NCBI GenBank assembly: GCA_001051155.2
Contig: JYIP02000015.1
Span: 62,001 to 126,000 of the forward strand
Reading direction: 5' to 3'
Length of the DNA stretch: 64,000 nt
Source: Chrysoporthe austroafricana
Lineage: Eukaryota; Ascomycota; Sordariomycetes; Diaporthales; Cryphonectriaceae
A model generated the notes under the pieces. That model was not told the DNA's origin and ran no database searches. It saw only the letters and a list, made by a program, of their open reading frames with translations. Position numbers and translations under genes: made by a program. Numbering within the stretch: position 1 is the stretch's first letter; every line of letters begins with the position of its first letter. Below, piece by piece: positions 39,312 to 51,011 of this stretch.

Positions 39312-42300
39312 TTTTGATATATTCTTTTTGTCGAATAAAATAAACCTTATCCTTTTCCTGTAAGATTAGTCTTTCAATCCTTTTGGAATTAGCATATTTC
39401 GTTATTCTTTCCTGTATAAATTTCAGTTCTTTCTGAAATTTTTCTTAAACCTTCTTAATTCTTTTGATTTGTTTTTCTGCTACTTTTGCATTTGCTTTTA
39501 GTAATTTGTCGTAATAGGCTATCGGGTTATAGCTATAAAATGCGTAAAATAGTAATTTCTTTATTATATTCGTATTTGCGCTATTATATGCAAATTGCGC
39601 TAATAGCAATAAGTCAACCCAGTTATCTTATTCGTAATTTACGTAATATTGTAAATACTATTTAATAATTTGGTTCGTTTATTCTATCTATTTATCTATT
39701 TATAAATAGAATGCTATAAATATCTTTTATTATATTCCGAATAGTTTTATAAGCGAAATCTAGAAATTTAATACGAATTTCCTATCTCTATCGGAAATAA
39801 CTTCTTTAAGCATACCGTAATTGGCTATAATTATCCTGAAAAATATATATGCAAAGTCTTTTGCCGTACTGCTTTCCTTATAAAGGAAGAAGTAAGCGTA
39901 CTTGCTTAGTTTGCAAATTATTATTAAAATATTATCGTATTGCACTTTAGTTAAAGGTTTTCGTAAGAGAGGTAGCTTAGTAATAAAATCTTAGCTAATA
40001 GATTGCTAAACTGCTTTTAGGATAGGGAATAGTTGGAATAGTCTATAAGGCTTATAGTATTCGATCTTATTTTTCCTGCAGCTATTGCATTCTCGTAAGA
40101 TTATTTCAATCCTTTTTCTTAGTCTTAAGAAGTTCTAATATCTCTTAATCCTTTTATATATAGCTCTAACCCTCTGATAACCGTATACGGGTACGCTATA
40201 TATATTTTTGATATATTCGTCTTGTTTTTTTATTATTATATTTTCTAATCTCTTCTCGCTATTAGAGATCTTAATAATCGTATCGAGCTCCTTAGCCTTA
40301 TTTACAAGATTGCTATTTTTGTCTTGCCAGAAAATATTCTATAGTTCTTTTAGTTCCGTTTCTTAATAATCTAATTATTTGCTAAATACATTTACTTTGC
40401 CATTTTCCGATCCTTTATAATAAATAATTTTTAAGTCGAATTGTAAAAGGAATTTTACTTATTTGACTTATTATTTATTCAGGATTTTCATTATTATAAA
40501 CGTTATTAAGTTCTTATAGTCGGAATATATTATAATCTAGTATTTCGTTCCGATTAAATAATGCTGCTATTTTTCGAATGCTTTTACAATTGCTATTAAT
40601 TCTTTATCCGGAATGCTATAGTTAAGTTCTGGGCTATTTAATTTTTTTGAGAAGTTGCTAATAATTCTGAAGTATCCTTGATCGTTTCGTTAGCCGAATT
40701 GTCTTCCTAATGCGTAATCTGATATGTCGGTTTCGATTTCAAATAGCTTATTTGGGTTTGCTTTGCAAAATATAAGTTCTGATATTACTCGTTTCTTAAT
40801 TTCGTTAAATGTTTCTTGAGCTTCTTATATCTATTCAAACTTTTAGTCTTTCTTTATAAGGTCTATAAAAGGGCATGCAATCCTGCTATAGTTTCGAATG
40901 AATTGTCGGTAAAAGTTAATATAGTTTAAGAATGCTTTAATTTTTTTTATTTTTTTTAGCATAAGCTATTCTCTTATTGCTTGGACTTTATCCTTTTATA
41001 TGCCGATTTTGCTTAATTCTATCGTATAGCCGAAGTAATTGACTTTTTGTTAATAGAAATAGCATTTGCTTAGTTCGATTAAGAATTTATTATTCTATAA
41101 AGTCTGGAATATTTGCTATATATATTGCTTATAAGTTTTAAAGTTTTTTGAATAAATAAGGATATTATTAAAATAGATAATAATAATAGTATTCAAGTAT
41201 TCGCGGAAAATATCGTTAATTATTTCTTGAAAGGATATAGGCGCATTAATTAATCCAAAAAGTAAAATTATATATTCGAAATATCTATAGCAAGTTCTGA
41301 ATGCTATTTTCTAAATATTATTTTCCTTAATTCGGATATAATAATATCCTTCCTTAAGGTCAAGCGTAATAAACCAATTTATTCTTATTAACCGATCTTG
41401 CATTTCTCTTATCAGAAATAAGGAGTAGCGGTTTTTTATTATAATATCGTTAAGCTGCCTATAATTTATATAAAGTCGTAATTTATTATTCTTTTTTAGT
41501 ACGAATAGGATCGGGTATTTTGCAAGTAATCGTAATTTCCGTATATAATCTCTCTTTAAGTTTTTGTCGATATATTCCCTAAATGTTTCGAGCTTTGCTT
41601 GGTCGAGTTTGTAAATAGAGTAGTTCTTTAGTTTCGTCCTTTCTTTCAATAGGATTTTGTAATTAAAGGGGCCGTATTCCGGTAAACCGGTATTAAATTT
41701 CTTTTGCTATAGCTTCTTGAACTCGTAATATTCTTTTGGTATATTCTTGAGTTCTGGTAACGGTCCTTCTTTATTTTCTGAAATCTGGAAGAATAAAAGG
41801 TACTGTTAAGCGTATTTTGCTTTACTTGTTTCTTGCTGCTATTTTCGGAGCTTGACCTTTGGTAGTCTTGGGTGCTTATCGCATGCTAGCCCGAACTTCT
41901 GTTCGTAATTCCTCTATATTTGCTGCTTCGGAAGCGGTATTTCCTTATAGTTCTATAATCCATATAGCTTTGTAATGCTTTGCGCTAAATCAGTCTTTTG
42001 CTGATCGCTAGTTGCTTGAATTCTTAGTCCGTCCTTAACTTGTATTTGTAAGTTCAAAGTTCCCGTAACCCTTCCTTTTGTTTTGGCAAGTCTTTCTGCT
42101 TTAAGGGTAAATCTAAGCCTATTTGAGCGCATGCTTCCGATATTATCTTTAGTAATTAAGTCTTTCCTTTTTTCGTTAATTGCAACCTTTTTAATAAGTA
42201 CGGCTTATTCCTATAAAATCTAGCTAGTAATTTAATCGATATAAGGGTTATGCTCTTTAAGCTAAAGTATTCCTAAAATTAACTCGTATTATACCGTATT

Positions 42301-42499
42301 TGTAATATCGAAAGTAATTCTTATTATAAGGCTTTAGATCGAGATAAGTAAGTAATCAGTTTCCATATCGATTATATCAAAGTTATATGCAACCGCTTTT
42401 CTTTCTATAATATTGAATCTATAAGGATTTTTTTTCTGTATTTAAAGAATCTATTCCTTATTAACGATTTCTAGCGAGATAAAATTCCTTTATATGCCG

Positions 42500-44560
42500 C
42501 TATCTAAGAGTGCGCTATATCGCTACCTATTAATATATGCGTTTAATATAATATATTTCTCGTTTTCTTTCGTAATCGCGTATAGGGATCTTATAGTCCT
42601 GATCGGCTATTATCCCGTTATAAGCAATCTTTCCCTTTTAGGGTATTTTGGGCTTCTTTCGCTACTTGCTTTGCCAGCTTTCGTACTTGGTTTTGGCCAT
42701 ATTGCCTTGCCTTCTCGGCTTTCTGCAATCGGTGCTATTCTTTGGCCTTATCTTGCATATAGATAGAATATACCGTAATATAGCATTGCTCCCATATTGC
42801 TCTTCCTTGAACGCATTTCTATAGATAATTGTTAAGTAGCTTAATATAAGCATTGTTATTCTCAATATGCAAGACTTTTCTATATTTTTTCCGGAATTCC
42901 GTAATAAGCTGGATCAATTAGTCCTATTCCCTAATTGGAAACCAATTATATTTAACTTTCTCGTTAAAGTATATCTGGCAATTATAGTAAATATAATATA
43001 TTTAAGCAAGTTTATAATAACGAGAATATAAGTAACTAATCCGTATATTTTTTTAAGGCTTGCATTTGCTATTCTGAAATGGGATGCTTTGAAAGAGTTC
43101 TTATAGCGTAAGTCCGTAAATAAAGTGCTTAATTTTCGTATATTTGGTTATCCAATTATCGTATCTTTATTGCAGCTGACTCGTATTAAAGATATCTTAT
43201 TTTCCCGATTCTTTTTCGAATATAGAGGTTAGTAAATTATCCGGTTGTCGGTCTTGCGATATTGTAATGCTTGGTGCTAGTATTATTATATCCTGAGTTC
43301 CGAATTCTTCTTCTATTATTGCCTCTCATTATCTCTTAAAATAGTAACCGAAAGGGAATCTTCCTAAGTCTCTTTCCTTAATGTCAAAAGGATTACTCGA
43401 GCAGTCGGAATTACTGCTATTTATGGCCGTATCGTAAAATAGGCCTTTTCTTCTTATAGCGAATTGCTTCTATTCTTTAAGTTTATATAAAAATTATCTT
43501 GAACTTTTTTTCGCCGAAAAGTGCAGTAAACAGTAATCTTAATAGCAGGCTATCTAGCTTATACTGCTATAATTAGGGTTTATTGCTTATTTCGGCAGGA
43601 TATTTTTGTCTAGCTGATTGGGTTTTTATTGCTAAGCGATATTAACTTATTTTTCCGGGACTGGCTTCCATTCTCGTTTCCTTTTTTCTTAATAACAATT
43701 GCAAGCAATATAGCCTTTCTTGCCGCAATTATAGCAAGTAATCCCTTTGCATTATTCTCGTATAAGAGTATCTAGTTCTATAAGTCTAGCATATATTGTG
43801 CTCGAATAGGCCGTACTGTTCCGGGTTTTCTATTAGAACTTGCGTTTCCCTGAATTGGGTTAGTATTTCGGGGCGCTATTATAGTTCTTTTATCGTTACT
43901 GGCGCCGCTTATAGAGTCGGTTATCGATACGGACTGCCTTATTAATAAATTCGCTAAGTTTTTCGGATCGGTCCTTTTTATAGAATTTATCTTTAACTTC
44001 TTCCTTAAATCCCGCATAGTAAATATCTATAAGAGGTTTATCTTTATAGTCGAAATAAGCGACAATTTATCGGAACTTGGCCGTATAGTCTGCAGCCGAG
44101 CCGGTCTATTATAATACTTCCAATTATTGTACTGCAATGCGTCTCTCGTCCGGATTTCCAAAAATCTTAATAAAGGCTAATTCAAAGTTAGCATAGCGCT
44201 GGAAAATGCGCTTGGTATTTTCAGAACGGAAATCTTCATTATTATCCAAATAGTTGCGAAAAGTTAGCTCCCATTACTGAAAGGCTATTCTTTCGAGGCG
44301 ACTTCCCGCGAAATCGATTTTGTCGTAAATAGTCCTGAATTGGGTCCCGTAATGCTTGAAATAGGCCTTGAATTACGTTAAGAAAGCCTGGAAGTTTCCC
44401 CGGGTGCCTTTATAGGGTCCAGGCTTGTCAAGCTTAAAAGCTTTGGCCTGCTGAAAGGCATTAAGACGGATAACTTTATTCTTGACTTCTTTAAGCTGTT
44501 AGTAAAGGGCTACGTTCTGCTACTGAAATTGTTCGTTAATAAGGGTGGTTAGAGCTTCTT
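42500..44560 (-). pseudogene. Element F gag remnant
   Basis: Minus-strand gag: long C-terminal segment 42500-43650, zinc-knuckle remnant near 43700-43740, and capsid-like part to about 44560. It is less decayed than the gag copies further left. Confidence 0.68.
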
Positions 44561-44668
44561 CCTAAAAGGCCTAGTTGCTAGAAGAGGATAGGGTCTGGGG
44601 CGCTATCGTATTCTTAATATTGCTTAAGGGGAATATACTAAACCGTTCTTGAACAAGAATTATCAAAA

Positions 44669-45098
44669 TATTATAAATGCTGCCGTAATCCTGAGATAAC
44701 TGCAGAGTTAAAAGGTTTATGCTAACAAAAACGGTACTAAGTATAGCCTTAAGACTTGGAAACGAGATTACTGAGTATTACAGGGTTTATAAGCCTTGGG
44801 TAGCTATTAATAGTAGAGTCCAATTGATACTTAGATTGATAACTGAAAAGCTATAATAATCTATCTGGTAGATATCCTGTTCTTATATATCCAGCTTTTC
44901 AGTACTGGATTTGCTAGATCTGTAACAGATCTCCAGATCCTGGATCTGGTAGCTCTAGCGCAAATCTTCAGATCCTACTAACCCTAACCCTAGCTTACCC
45001 GAGCTACAGGAAGGGTACTGTGGGTGGGGCTGCGGATAGAATGCCTGTTTGCCTTCGTTCTTCCCTTGCATGCCTTGTTTCCCCACTGGGTCATAATA
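44669..45098 (-). repeat. Element F right (5') LTR
   Basis: 430-bp LTR, visibly richer in GC than its partner at 30466-30895. It contains a 17-bp palindrome (ccagatcc-t-ggatctgg near 44931-44947) and ctaaccctaaccctag near 44988-45003. Confidence 0.9.
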
Positions 45099-45212
45099 CT
45101 TCTTCTTAAAGAGCTTGGTTGCTGGAAGAAAATAGGGTCTAGAGCGCTATCGTATTTCCGGTATTGCTTAAGGGGTATATACTAAACCGTTCTTGAATAA
45201 GAATCGTAAAAA

Positions 45213-45653
45213 TGTTATAAATGCTACAGCTATCCCAGAATAAACTGTAAGGTCAAAGGGTTTATGCTAGCAAGGACGGTACCAAATATAGCCTTAAATA
45301 CCGGAAACCTGTTTAATAAATGTTTACAATATTTATAAGCCAATATAGCTATTACTGGGATATATAATAGGGTCCAAGTGATACTTAGATTTACGACTGA
45401 AGAGCTATAGTAATCTACCTAGTAAATGTCCTGTCCTTATATATCCAGCTCTTCAGTTCTGGATTACTGGCTTACCAGATGATCCGGCGATCCTGGCTCA
45501 CTGGATCACCTAGTGATTTAGTGATCCCTATCTTATCTAACCCTAACCCTGGGTTAGTGCTTTGTAGGATTTCTTTTTGAGTGGGGGTGAGGATAGGGCG
45601 CCTGGCTGCCAGTCTTTGCTTCTGCAACCCTGGTCCCTCGTTGGGTCATAACA
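45213..45653 (-). repeat. Element E right (5') LTR, edge of the nest
   Basis: 441-bp LTR with intact TGTTATAA start and ...TCATAACA end. The left half is AT-rich and the right half (from about 45440) is near normal GC, so mutation fades towards the unique DNA. It contains ctaaccctaaccctgggttag at 45537-45557, a palindrome with telomere-like heptads. Confidence 0.85.
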
Positions 45654-47023
45654 AATATTGAGCTCGGATTGCGCAGCCGATATTTCGTAATGATATCCAG
45701 ACTTGATTGCTATTATGATTTTTAAATAGGTATAATTAAAATATAAATGTGAAGACGACTGGAAGAAGAGAGGTCGTATCGGCTCTCGCCCTCTCCTTTC
45801 TCTGCAATTAAGAAAACTGCCAAAGGGTCTTCCTCTGCGTATCAGCATAGCGGCAGAAGCGGCATCAAAGCTCCCGAGAGGCGGGCCTGTTAATCAGCCC
45901 TGGCTCACTTCGCTTCGGACGAAAAGCAGCTCACGCGCACCCCTGAGCGGCAACGCGTACGCGCACGAGATAGGAATGAAGCATGCCTAGCTAGTGCCGA
46001 CAGCGCGCGCGTTCCGTTCAATGACCCCGGCAAGACCAACCTCCTGCACGGGACTTTTCTTTCCCCATCCCACCCCGCCGCCGCCAGAAAGCAAAGCCAA
46101 TAGCATATCTGCCGTCTAGATCAGGAGGTAGCGCAGCACGGCTTGGCGAATGTTGGGCCGCTACCTGCGCAATCGCCTAATAAGAGTCGAATCTGCGCAA
46201 ATAGATATACTGCGCAGGTACACGCGAGATATCAGCGGACGACTTTGGGCGGCTGCCCTCCCGCCGTGCACGGGCCGCTATCAGTTCCGTGCGTTGGCGA
46301 ATCAGAATTCGGCAGCGCGGACCGCATCACACGTATTACAGGTGTTCCACCAGCGATACGGTGCTCGATACCATCGTTCGTATTTTGGCAGATGTTCGAA
46401 GAAGACCACGCCGGGCGCCCGCGCGTGGCCTAGTTGGGCGACAGCGAGCGGATGCCGGCTCTTTTCTCAGCAGTGGCCACCGTGCAAACGGTCGCGAGGA
46501 GAAAAGACGCGACGCGCGTATGATCCCGGACGCGTCAAATGGAATAATATGGTGGCCGTGCATGCGAGTCGTTGCTTCTGCCAGAACAGTCTGCGACAAA
46601 GGCAATTCTTCCGGCCAAGGGGGCCGGCCAGGGTACAGTAGTGAGAGGGGAGGTTGGGGACCCGCAAGCCGCAAGCAAGCGGTGGCGTGGGAAACGATCG
46701 CTCCCCGTCATCGCGCATGTGTTCTTGTTACGTTCTGTATTGCGCAAGAGAACAAGTGATAGACACCACGGGCGGAAAGCTGCCGCCGCAGGCCAACACC
46801 CGTCTGTGTCTGCTGTCAATATGCGCCACGGTATACGTACAGTTGGCTCGCCGCAGGTCGATGAGAAGAAACCACCAGACAGAGTGTATTATTCTATGCT
46901 CTAAACCCTCCATCCCGATGCCTATTGAAATGCACATGCCCATCCATAACGCAGACGCAATGCAGCGAGGATCGCCTCCCAATGATATCATGGTGCCCGT
47001 GCTCTACTAGGTATCATCGCCCT
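45654..47023. other. Intergenic region between nest and allantoinase
   Basis: Starts with E's presumed target duplication aatat, then about 100 bp still AT-rich, then GC-rich DNA. Several short ORFs overlap on both strands in 46140-46990 but lack domains or consistent coding character. No RNA gene was recognised. Confidence 0.6.
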
Positions 47024-48702
47024 CTAGACCGTCCTCTTCTCCGTGATCGCCTCGCCGACAGCCCTGCCGGTGACGAAGCCGCTGTTCTCACCCCCGGACT
47101 CAAAGACCTTCTGGCCCCTCAGCCATGTCTCCCTGACGCGGCCGACAAACTTCTTGCCCTCCCAGGGCGAGCATCGGTTCTTCCAGTGCATCCCCTGGCA
47201 CTCCAGGGTCCACTCCTCGGCGTCGTCAAACACGCACACGTCCGCGTCGAGGCCGACCTTCAGCCCACCCTTGCGGTGCGACAGCCCGACCTGCTTCGCG
47301 GTGGCCTGCGAGCACAGGCGCACGATGTCAACAATGCCGAGCGGGGCCCGGGGCGAGCGCTCCCTCGCGGTGGTGTGCAGGATGGGCAGGCCCAGGCCGA
47401 CGGACGAGATGCCGCCCCACGCGGCGAAGAAATCCCCCTGGGCGGTGGCCTTGTCGTCGCCGGGCATGGAGACGTCGATGCCGGAGTCGGAGTGGACCAG
47501 CGGGCCCTGGACGTCGTCGACGTGGGCGTGGTCGTGCTGCAGGTGCTGGGGGAGCAGCTTCAGCTCCGGGGTGCAGGGGCTGTGGTCCGACACGACCGTC
47601 TTGATGATGCTATCCGCGTGGTCCTTGCAGAGCTCCTCCCACAGGCCGTCCTGGTTGACCTGCGAGCGGATGGGCGGGCAGCACTTGTGCCTCGTGTCGC
47701 CGTCCTCGACGTCCTCGGCGGCGATGCCCAGGTAGTGGAAGCACGTCTCGGCCGTGATGTTGACGCCGGCGCCTCTCGCCTTCTGCAGGATGGGTATGCA
47801 CTCCGTCGCGGAGAGGTGGACGATGTGCAGGTGCAGCCGGGGCGCGAGGGGCGCGAGGGAGACGATCTCGTCGAGGGCATAGGTCTCGAAGGAGGGCGGG
47901 CGCGACTCGAGGAAGGTGTTGTAGGAGGTCAGCTCGCCGGTGGGCGCCAGGGGAGGCTGCGAGGCCTGCACCGCGTCGCCCACGCTGTCGGCGATGGGTG
48001 GGATCATCTCGGCGTGGAACATGAGGGTCGTGGGGTGCTCGGCGAGGGTGCGCATGGCGAGGGCGATGTCGGTGGAGGAGACGGCCGGGAACTCGTCGAC
48101 CTGTTCGTCCAGACGTCAGGCGCGACGTCCTGTACTCACCTCAGCACACCTGGGGGACGGGGAAGGAAAGCACTTACGCCGCTCTCGATCAAGAATCCCT
48201 TGAACCCTCTGACGCCCCTCTCCACCAGGGGCACCAGCTGGTCTGCGTTGCCGGGGATCACTCCTCCATAGAACCCGACATCAACCCAGCACTGGCCTCG
48301 GCTCGCGGCCAGCTTCTCGTCAAAGCCCTCCACGGTGGTCGTCGGGGGGATGGCATTCAGGGGCATATCTATCACAGTGGTCACGCCACCCGCGGCAGCA
48401 GCCCGGGTTCCGGTCGCGAAGCCCTCCCATTCTGTGCGCCCGGGTTCGTTGAGGTGGACGTGGGCGTCGACGAGACCGGGCAGGAGAAGCCTGGGAGAGT
48501 GGTCGACGTAGGTTGTGGACTCCGGGAAGGAAGAGGGCGGCAGGACCGCGGGGACAATGGAGACGATCTTGCCGGTGGTGGAGGAGAGGGAGATCGTTGC
48601 TGGGCTGAGAATGAGGCTGTCGTCTGGCTGGGTGAGAACGGCTCGGGTCGAAACTAGGACCGTCAAGGGGCCGGGCGCGGACCCGGGCTCGGAAGTGGTC
48701 AT
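47024..48702 (-). CDS. DAL1: Allantoinase
   Basis: Hydrolyses allantoin to allantoate in purine (uric acid) catabolism, supplying nitrogen. Two exons, 48702-48178 and 48100-47024, encode 533 residues. The 77-bp intron (48101-48177) starts GTAAGT and ends AACAG, with a CTGAC branch-like site. Amidohydrolase metal ligands are visible: HVH at 81-83, Lys168 in GFKGFL (the lysine usually carboxylated), His270 in HIVHLS, His297 in CFHYL, Asp347 in SDHSP. NEPGRTEWEGF after the HVH is typical of allantoinases. About 40 residues, rich in His and Asp, follow SDHSPC before GDFFAAWGG and look like a lineage-specific insertion. The ATG at 48702 opens a leader before the first beta-strand. Its upstream region is shared with the gene at 51012. 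Confidence 0.93.
48101..48177 (-). other. Intron of the allantoinase gene
   Basis: Phase-0 intron: donor GTAAGTGC at 48177, acceptor AACAG ending at 48101. Splicing joins GFLIESG to VDEFPAVSS, restoring the conserved amidohydrolase order. Confidence 0.88.
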
Positions 48703-48717
48703 TGCTGGATGTTTCTG

Positions 48718-48749
48718 GTGTCACGGTGTCGCGGTGTCGCGGTGTCGTG
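48718..48749. repeat. 8-bp tandem repeat upstream of allantoinase
   Basis: Four units of gtgtcgcg-type sequence (gtgtcacg, gtgtcgcg twice, gtgtcgtg), 16 bp upstream of the allantoinase ATG, in its 5' untranslated region. Confidence 0.85.
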
Positions 48750-49150
48750 AAGGAGGCAGCTCGCGGAGACGACCGGACAAAGGGCGGACTTTGGGACTAC
48801 GACCAGGTCTACCGAGCAGGACGAGCACGCCCGAGGCACAGGGTGAGGAAGAGCGCTCTTGAAAAGCTGCAGACTTGCCGCCCAAAGTCGGCTCGGGAGA
48901 CAGGTGAAGCTGGCGCGGCGGTGGCGAGCAGGCTGGTGACGGGGAGGGAGCAGGAAGCTGAGACCAGGGGGAGACAGCAGCACCTGCGACAACCTCATAG
49001 ACACAGATTCGAGGCCGCGTCTCCCAAGCCGACAGCCCCACTACAAAGCCCACCAGCCGTTGCCCCACGGGGGCCGCTTACCGAGGAGGCCATCAGCCTC
49101 GACAGCCGACTGTCACCACCCACGCTGGCCTGGCTTCTGGGGTCGGGACG

Positions 49151-49233
49151 TTATCAGGAGAACAAAAACGCGCCGGGCCATCCTCCCTCGAGGACCCCCA
49201 GGACGGCCCAGGAGGACCCTGCAGGCTTATCAG
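49151..49233 (-). promoter_or_regulatory. Candidate GATA (AreA/NIT2-type) sites
   Basis: TGATAA occurs twice on the minus strand, at 49151-49156 and 49228-49233, about 450-530 bp upstream of the allantoinase start. Fungal allantoin genes are known nitrogen-regulated targets of GATA factors. Occupancy here is an inference, and the spacing (77 bp) is wider than in the best-studied pairs. Confidence 0.3.
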
Positions 49234-51011
49234 GAACCGCTCATTGGTGACTGAATGACTAGACCGAGGGCGTGGTGGGCCTCCCAAGAAGGTTTGGGCT
49301 AGAACGCTGTCTGGCCGTCTGGCTGTGCACTCATACACCATAGTACCACAGTACTACTACTACCTTAGTAGAGCGAGGACGGCCCGGAGTGTGCGGACGG
49401 CACAGCCGACCCGGTTTTCATGACTTGCGCTCTCTCCCGTCCCCGGCTCTTTGATCTGCCGTCGACGCCCTCGCCAGTTTTCATCGAGTAACCATCGTGT
49501 AATGGTTATGCGCGCAAATTTTCCCAACCTGCGCTCGCGCGTCCGCCGGAACCCCCCGGGACCCTTTACTGCAGCGAGCCACTTTGGCCTCGGTCTGGAC
49601 CGCCTGGTCGATACGATCAGCGTTGTACGTCTGTCTGTACTTAGTAATCGGAGCTGACCTCTCCGCGGTGCTGCTCAGGTGAGATGGCCCTGGTGGTGGA
49701 CCACACCGCCCCCAGGCAGTCTGATCTGTGCCAGTCGCACAGCACCAGCAACCAGCACATTCCTGAGGTGGCTAGGTCGTCTGTGCGGCTTGGTCAGAGG
49801 TGATGGGGCACGAAAATCAACTCGCTGTCCCTCCGAGCGATGCGTCTTCCTGCGTTTGGCGCAGGACCAGCGGACAGGATGTTTGCTCTGCAGATGCCCT
49901 CATCCCCTCCTGGCTGAGATGCAATGCCCACTAGAGAGACGTCACAGTCTCTCGTGTCCTTCACCTAGCGAGCATCTGCAGCAAACGATGGCCGGTCAAC
50001 AACGTGGGCCCGCCAGCAGCATGTCGGCAACGGCAGCGCTAAGACGCCCTTCGCTGCATTAACTTCTTTCATGTTGCTTTTCCCGACGCCATGAGGCGGT
50101 TGGTACTTCCGCACCAGCGGCTAGCTGCCGTTTGCTCTACGCATCAGGTTGAGACGCGCGTGCAGAAGAAGAATTATTCTGACCAGCATCCTGCAGGTGC
50201 ACGCCGGCAAGCATGTCACGGTGCAATTTCGCGGGTGCACGTGTCCGGACGCTCCGTGCAGCTCTGGGACCTGTCATGATGTGTCCGGCTTGTGCCTCAT
50301 GAGTCCCTGGGGATACTGTTGATGGGCGTGTTGTATGAGTGCCTGTGCTGTTCTCTCCAAGGCCTCACGCAGCTTCCATCTGACCTCGGGAGAAGCAGAT
50401 GGGCACGCTATCAATGGACGGCAACTCGTTCTTCAAGTCTGCTCCCAGAGTCGCCGGCAACGTGATATCTACCAGCCACGTTAAAGCTCATTAGTGGGGC
50501 TTCATCTGCCCGCAGAAGCACTTCTACCGCTCTCCTGATGAAGCGCAATCTATATTGCTTCTCTCTCACGTCGTGCCGGCAGAGTTTTCACCATCCCAGC
50601 TCGCTACAATCTCAAATATGCTGGATAGCACAAACCATTCGTCCGTTGGCAACCCGTTCGCTGCCGTGACCCGTCCGCCAGGATGTATCTCGAACGGCGC
50701 CGCGCATCTGGCCTCCACAATATCCGTGGCCATGTCGCTTTTGTCTGGGAAAAAAAAGAAAATGATCAGCCGCAGGCTTTTCCTCGCGTCACGATCGCAT
50801 GGACGTGCTGGGATGTGAGAGACGCGACGCGTCGAGGCAGAGTGTTCAAAGAGGCTGGGTCTCCTGTGTCCCTTCCAACATCCTGCCACCGCAGCGCCCG
50901 TAGTTCTGACTTCGTCTGCCTTCAATTCCCCAGTCGAAACCGTCTTTCGAGTAGCTTGAGAGTTGTGCACAGCTTCCTCCTCTCTGACCCTTTCATCTCC
51001 ACCCTTTCACT

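Larger units (their letters stand above)
31640..42500 (-). pseudogene. Element F pol, split by element B
   Basis: The minus-strand pol occurs in two parts. The chromodomain and part of the GPY/F module lie at 31640-31955. The rest resumes at 39317 (right after B's target duplication) with the GPY/F start, integrase core (39760-39945, LSKYAYFFLYKES), zinc-binding region near 40080, RNase H, RT (41311-41649, TLDLKEGYYYIRIKENN) and protease near 42200-42500. The RT active site reads YFNN near 41170-41185. RIP stops are present throughout. Confidence 0.85.
30466..45098 (-). mobile_element. Gypsy element F (interrupted by B), minus strand
   Basis: Complete Ty3/gypsy element with two 430-bp LTRs (30466-30895 and 44669-45098) and perfect cttct target duplications. 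Element B (31961-39311 plus a 5-bp duplication) interrupts it in the integrase C-terminal region, so the element itself is about 7.28 kb. The order from the left is 3' LTR, antisense gene, chromodomain and GPY/F, then B, then integrase, RNase H, RT, protease, gag, 5' LTR. The LTR length groups F with C, and A with B. Confidence 0.92.
27401..45653 (-). mobile_element. Gypsy element E, outermost host of the nest (minus strand)
   Basis: E is visible as 27401-30465 and 45104-45653. Its 3' half was pushed beyond the left window edge by insertion of D, and F is inserted in its 5' leader. The right (5') LTR is 45213-45653 and keeps intact TG...CA ends; aatat (45654-45658) is the expected target duplication next to unique DNA. 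Continuity across F is shown by the leader sequence: AGCTTCT at 30459-30465 resumes as TCTTAAAGAGC after 45103, matching the unbroken leader of F near 44550-44580. E is the oldest insertion here by nesting order. Confidence 0.87.
48703..51011. other. Divergent intergenic region, allantoinase / coiled-coil gene
   Basis: 2.3 kb of GC-rich DNA without a convincing gene; short ORFs lack domains. It holds an 8-bp tandem repeat next to the allantoinase start and two GATA-type sites. Confidence 0.55.

Noticed and set aside
1..45653. CRISPR arrays, bacterial operons or prophage
   Set aside because: Repeats are LTRs and decayed coding remnants of eukaryotic retrotransposons; introns in the flanking genes show a fungal genome.
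46143..47010. Several overlapping ORFs of 80-160 codons on both strands
   Set aside because: Mutually overlapping, no domains, no consistent start context; treated as intergenic.
46925..48271. 448-codon plus-strand ORF across the allantoinase gene
   Set aside because: Antisense shadow in GC-rich coding DNA; the minus strand has all amidohydrolase motifs and a good intron.
49492..49509. catcgtgtaatggttat resembles the D-arm of tRNA-Glu/Gln
   Set aside because: No matching acceptor stem, anticodon arm or T-loop follows; at most a degraded fragment or chance.
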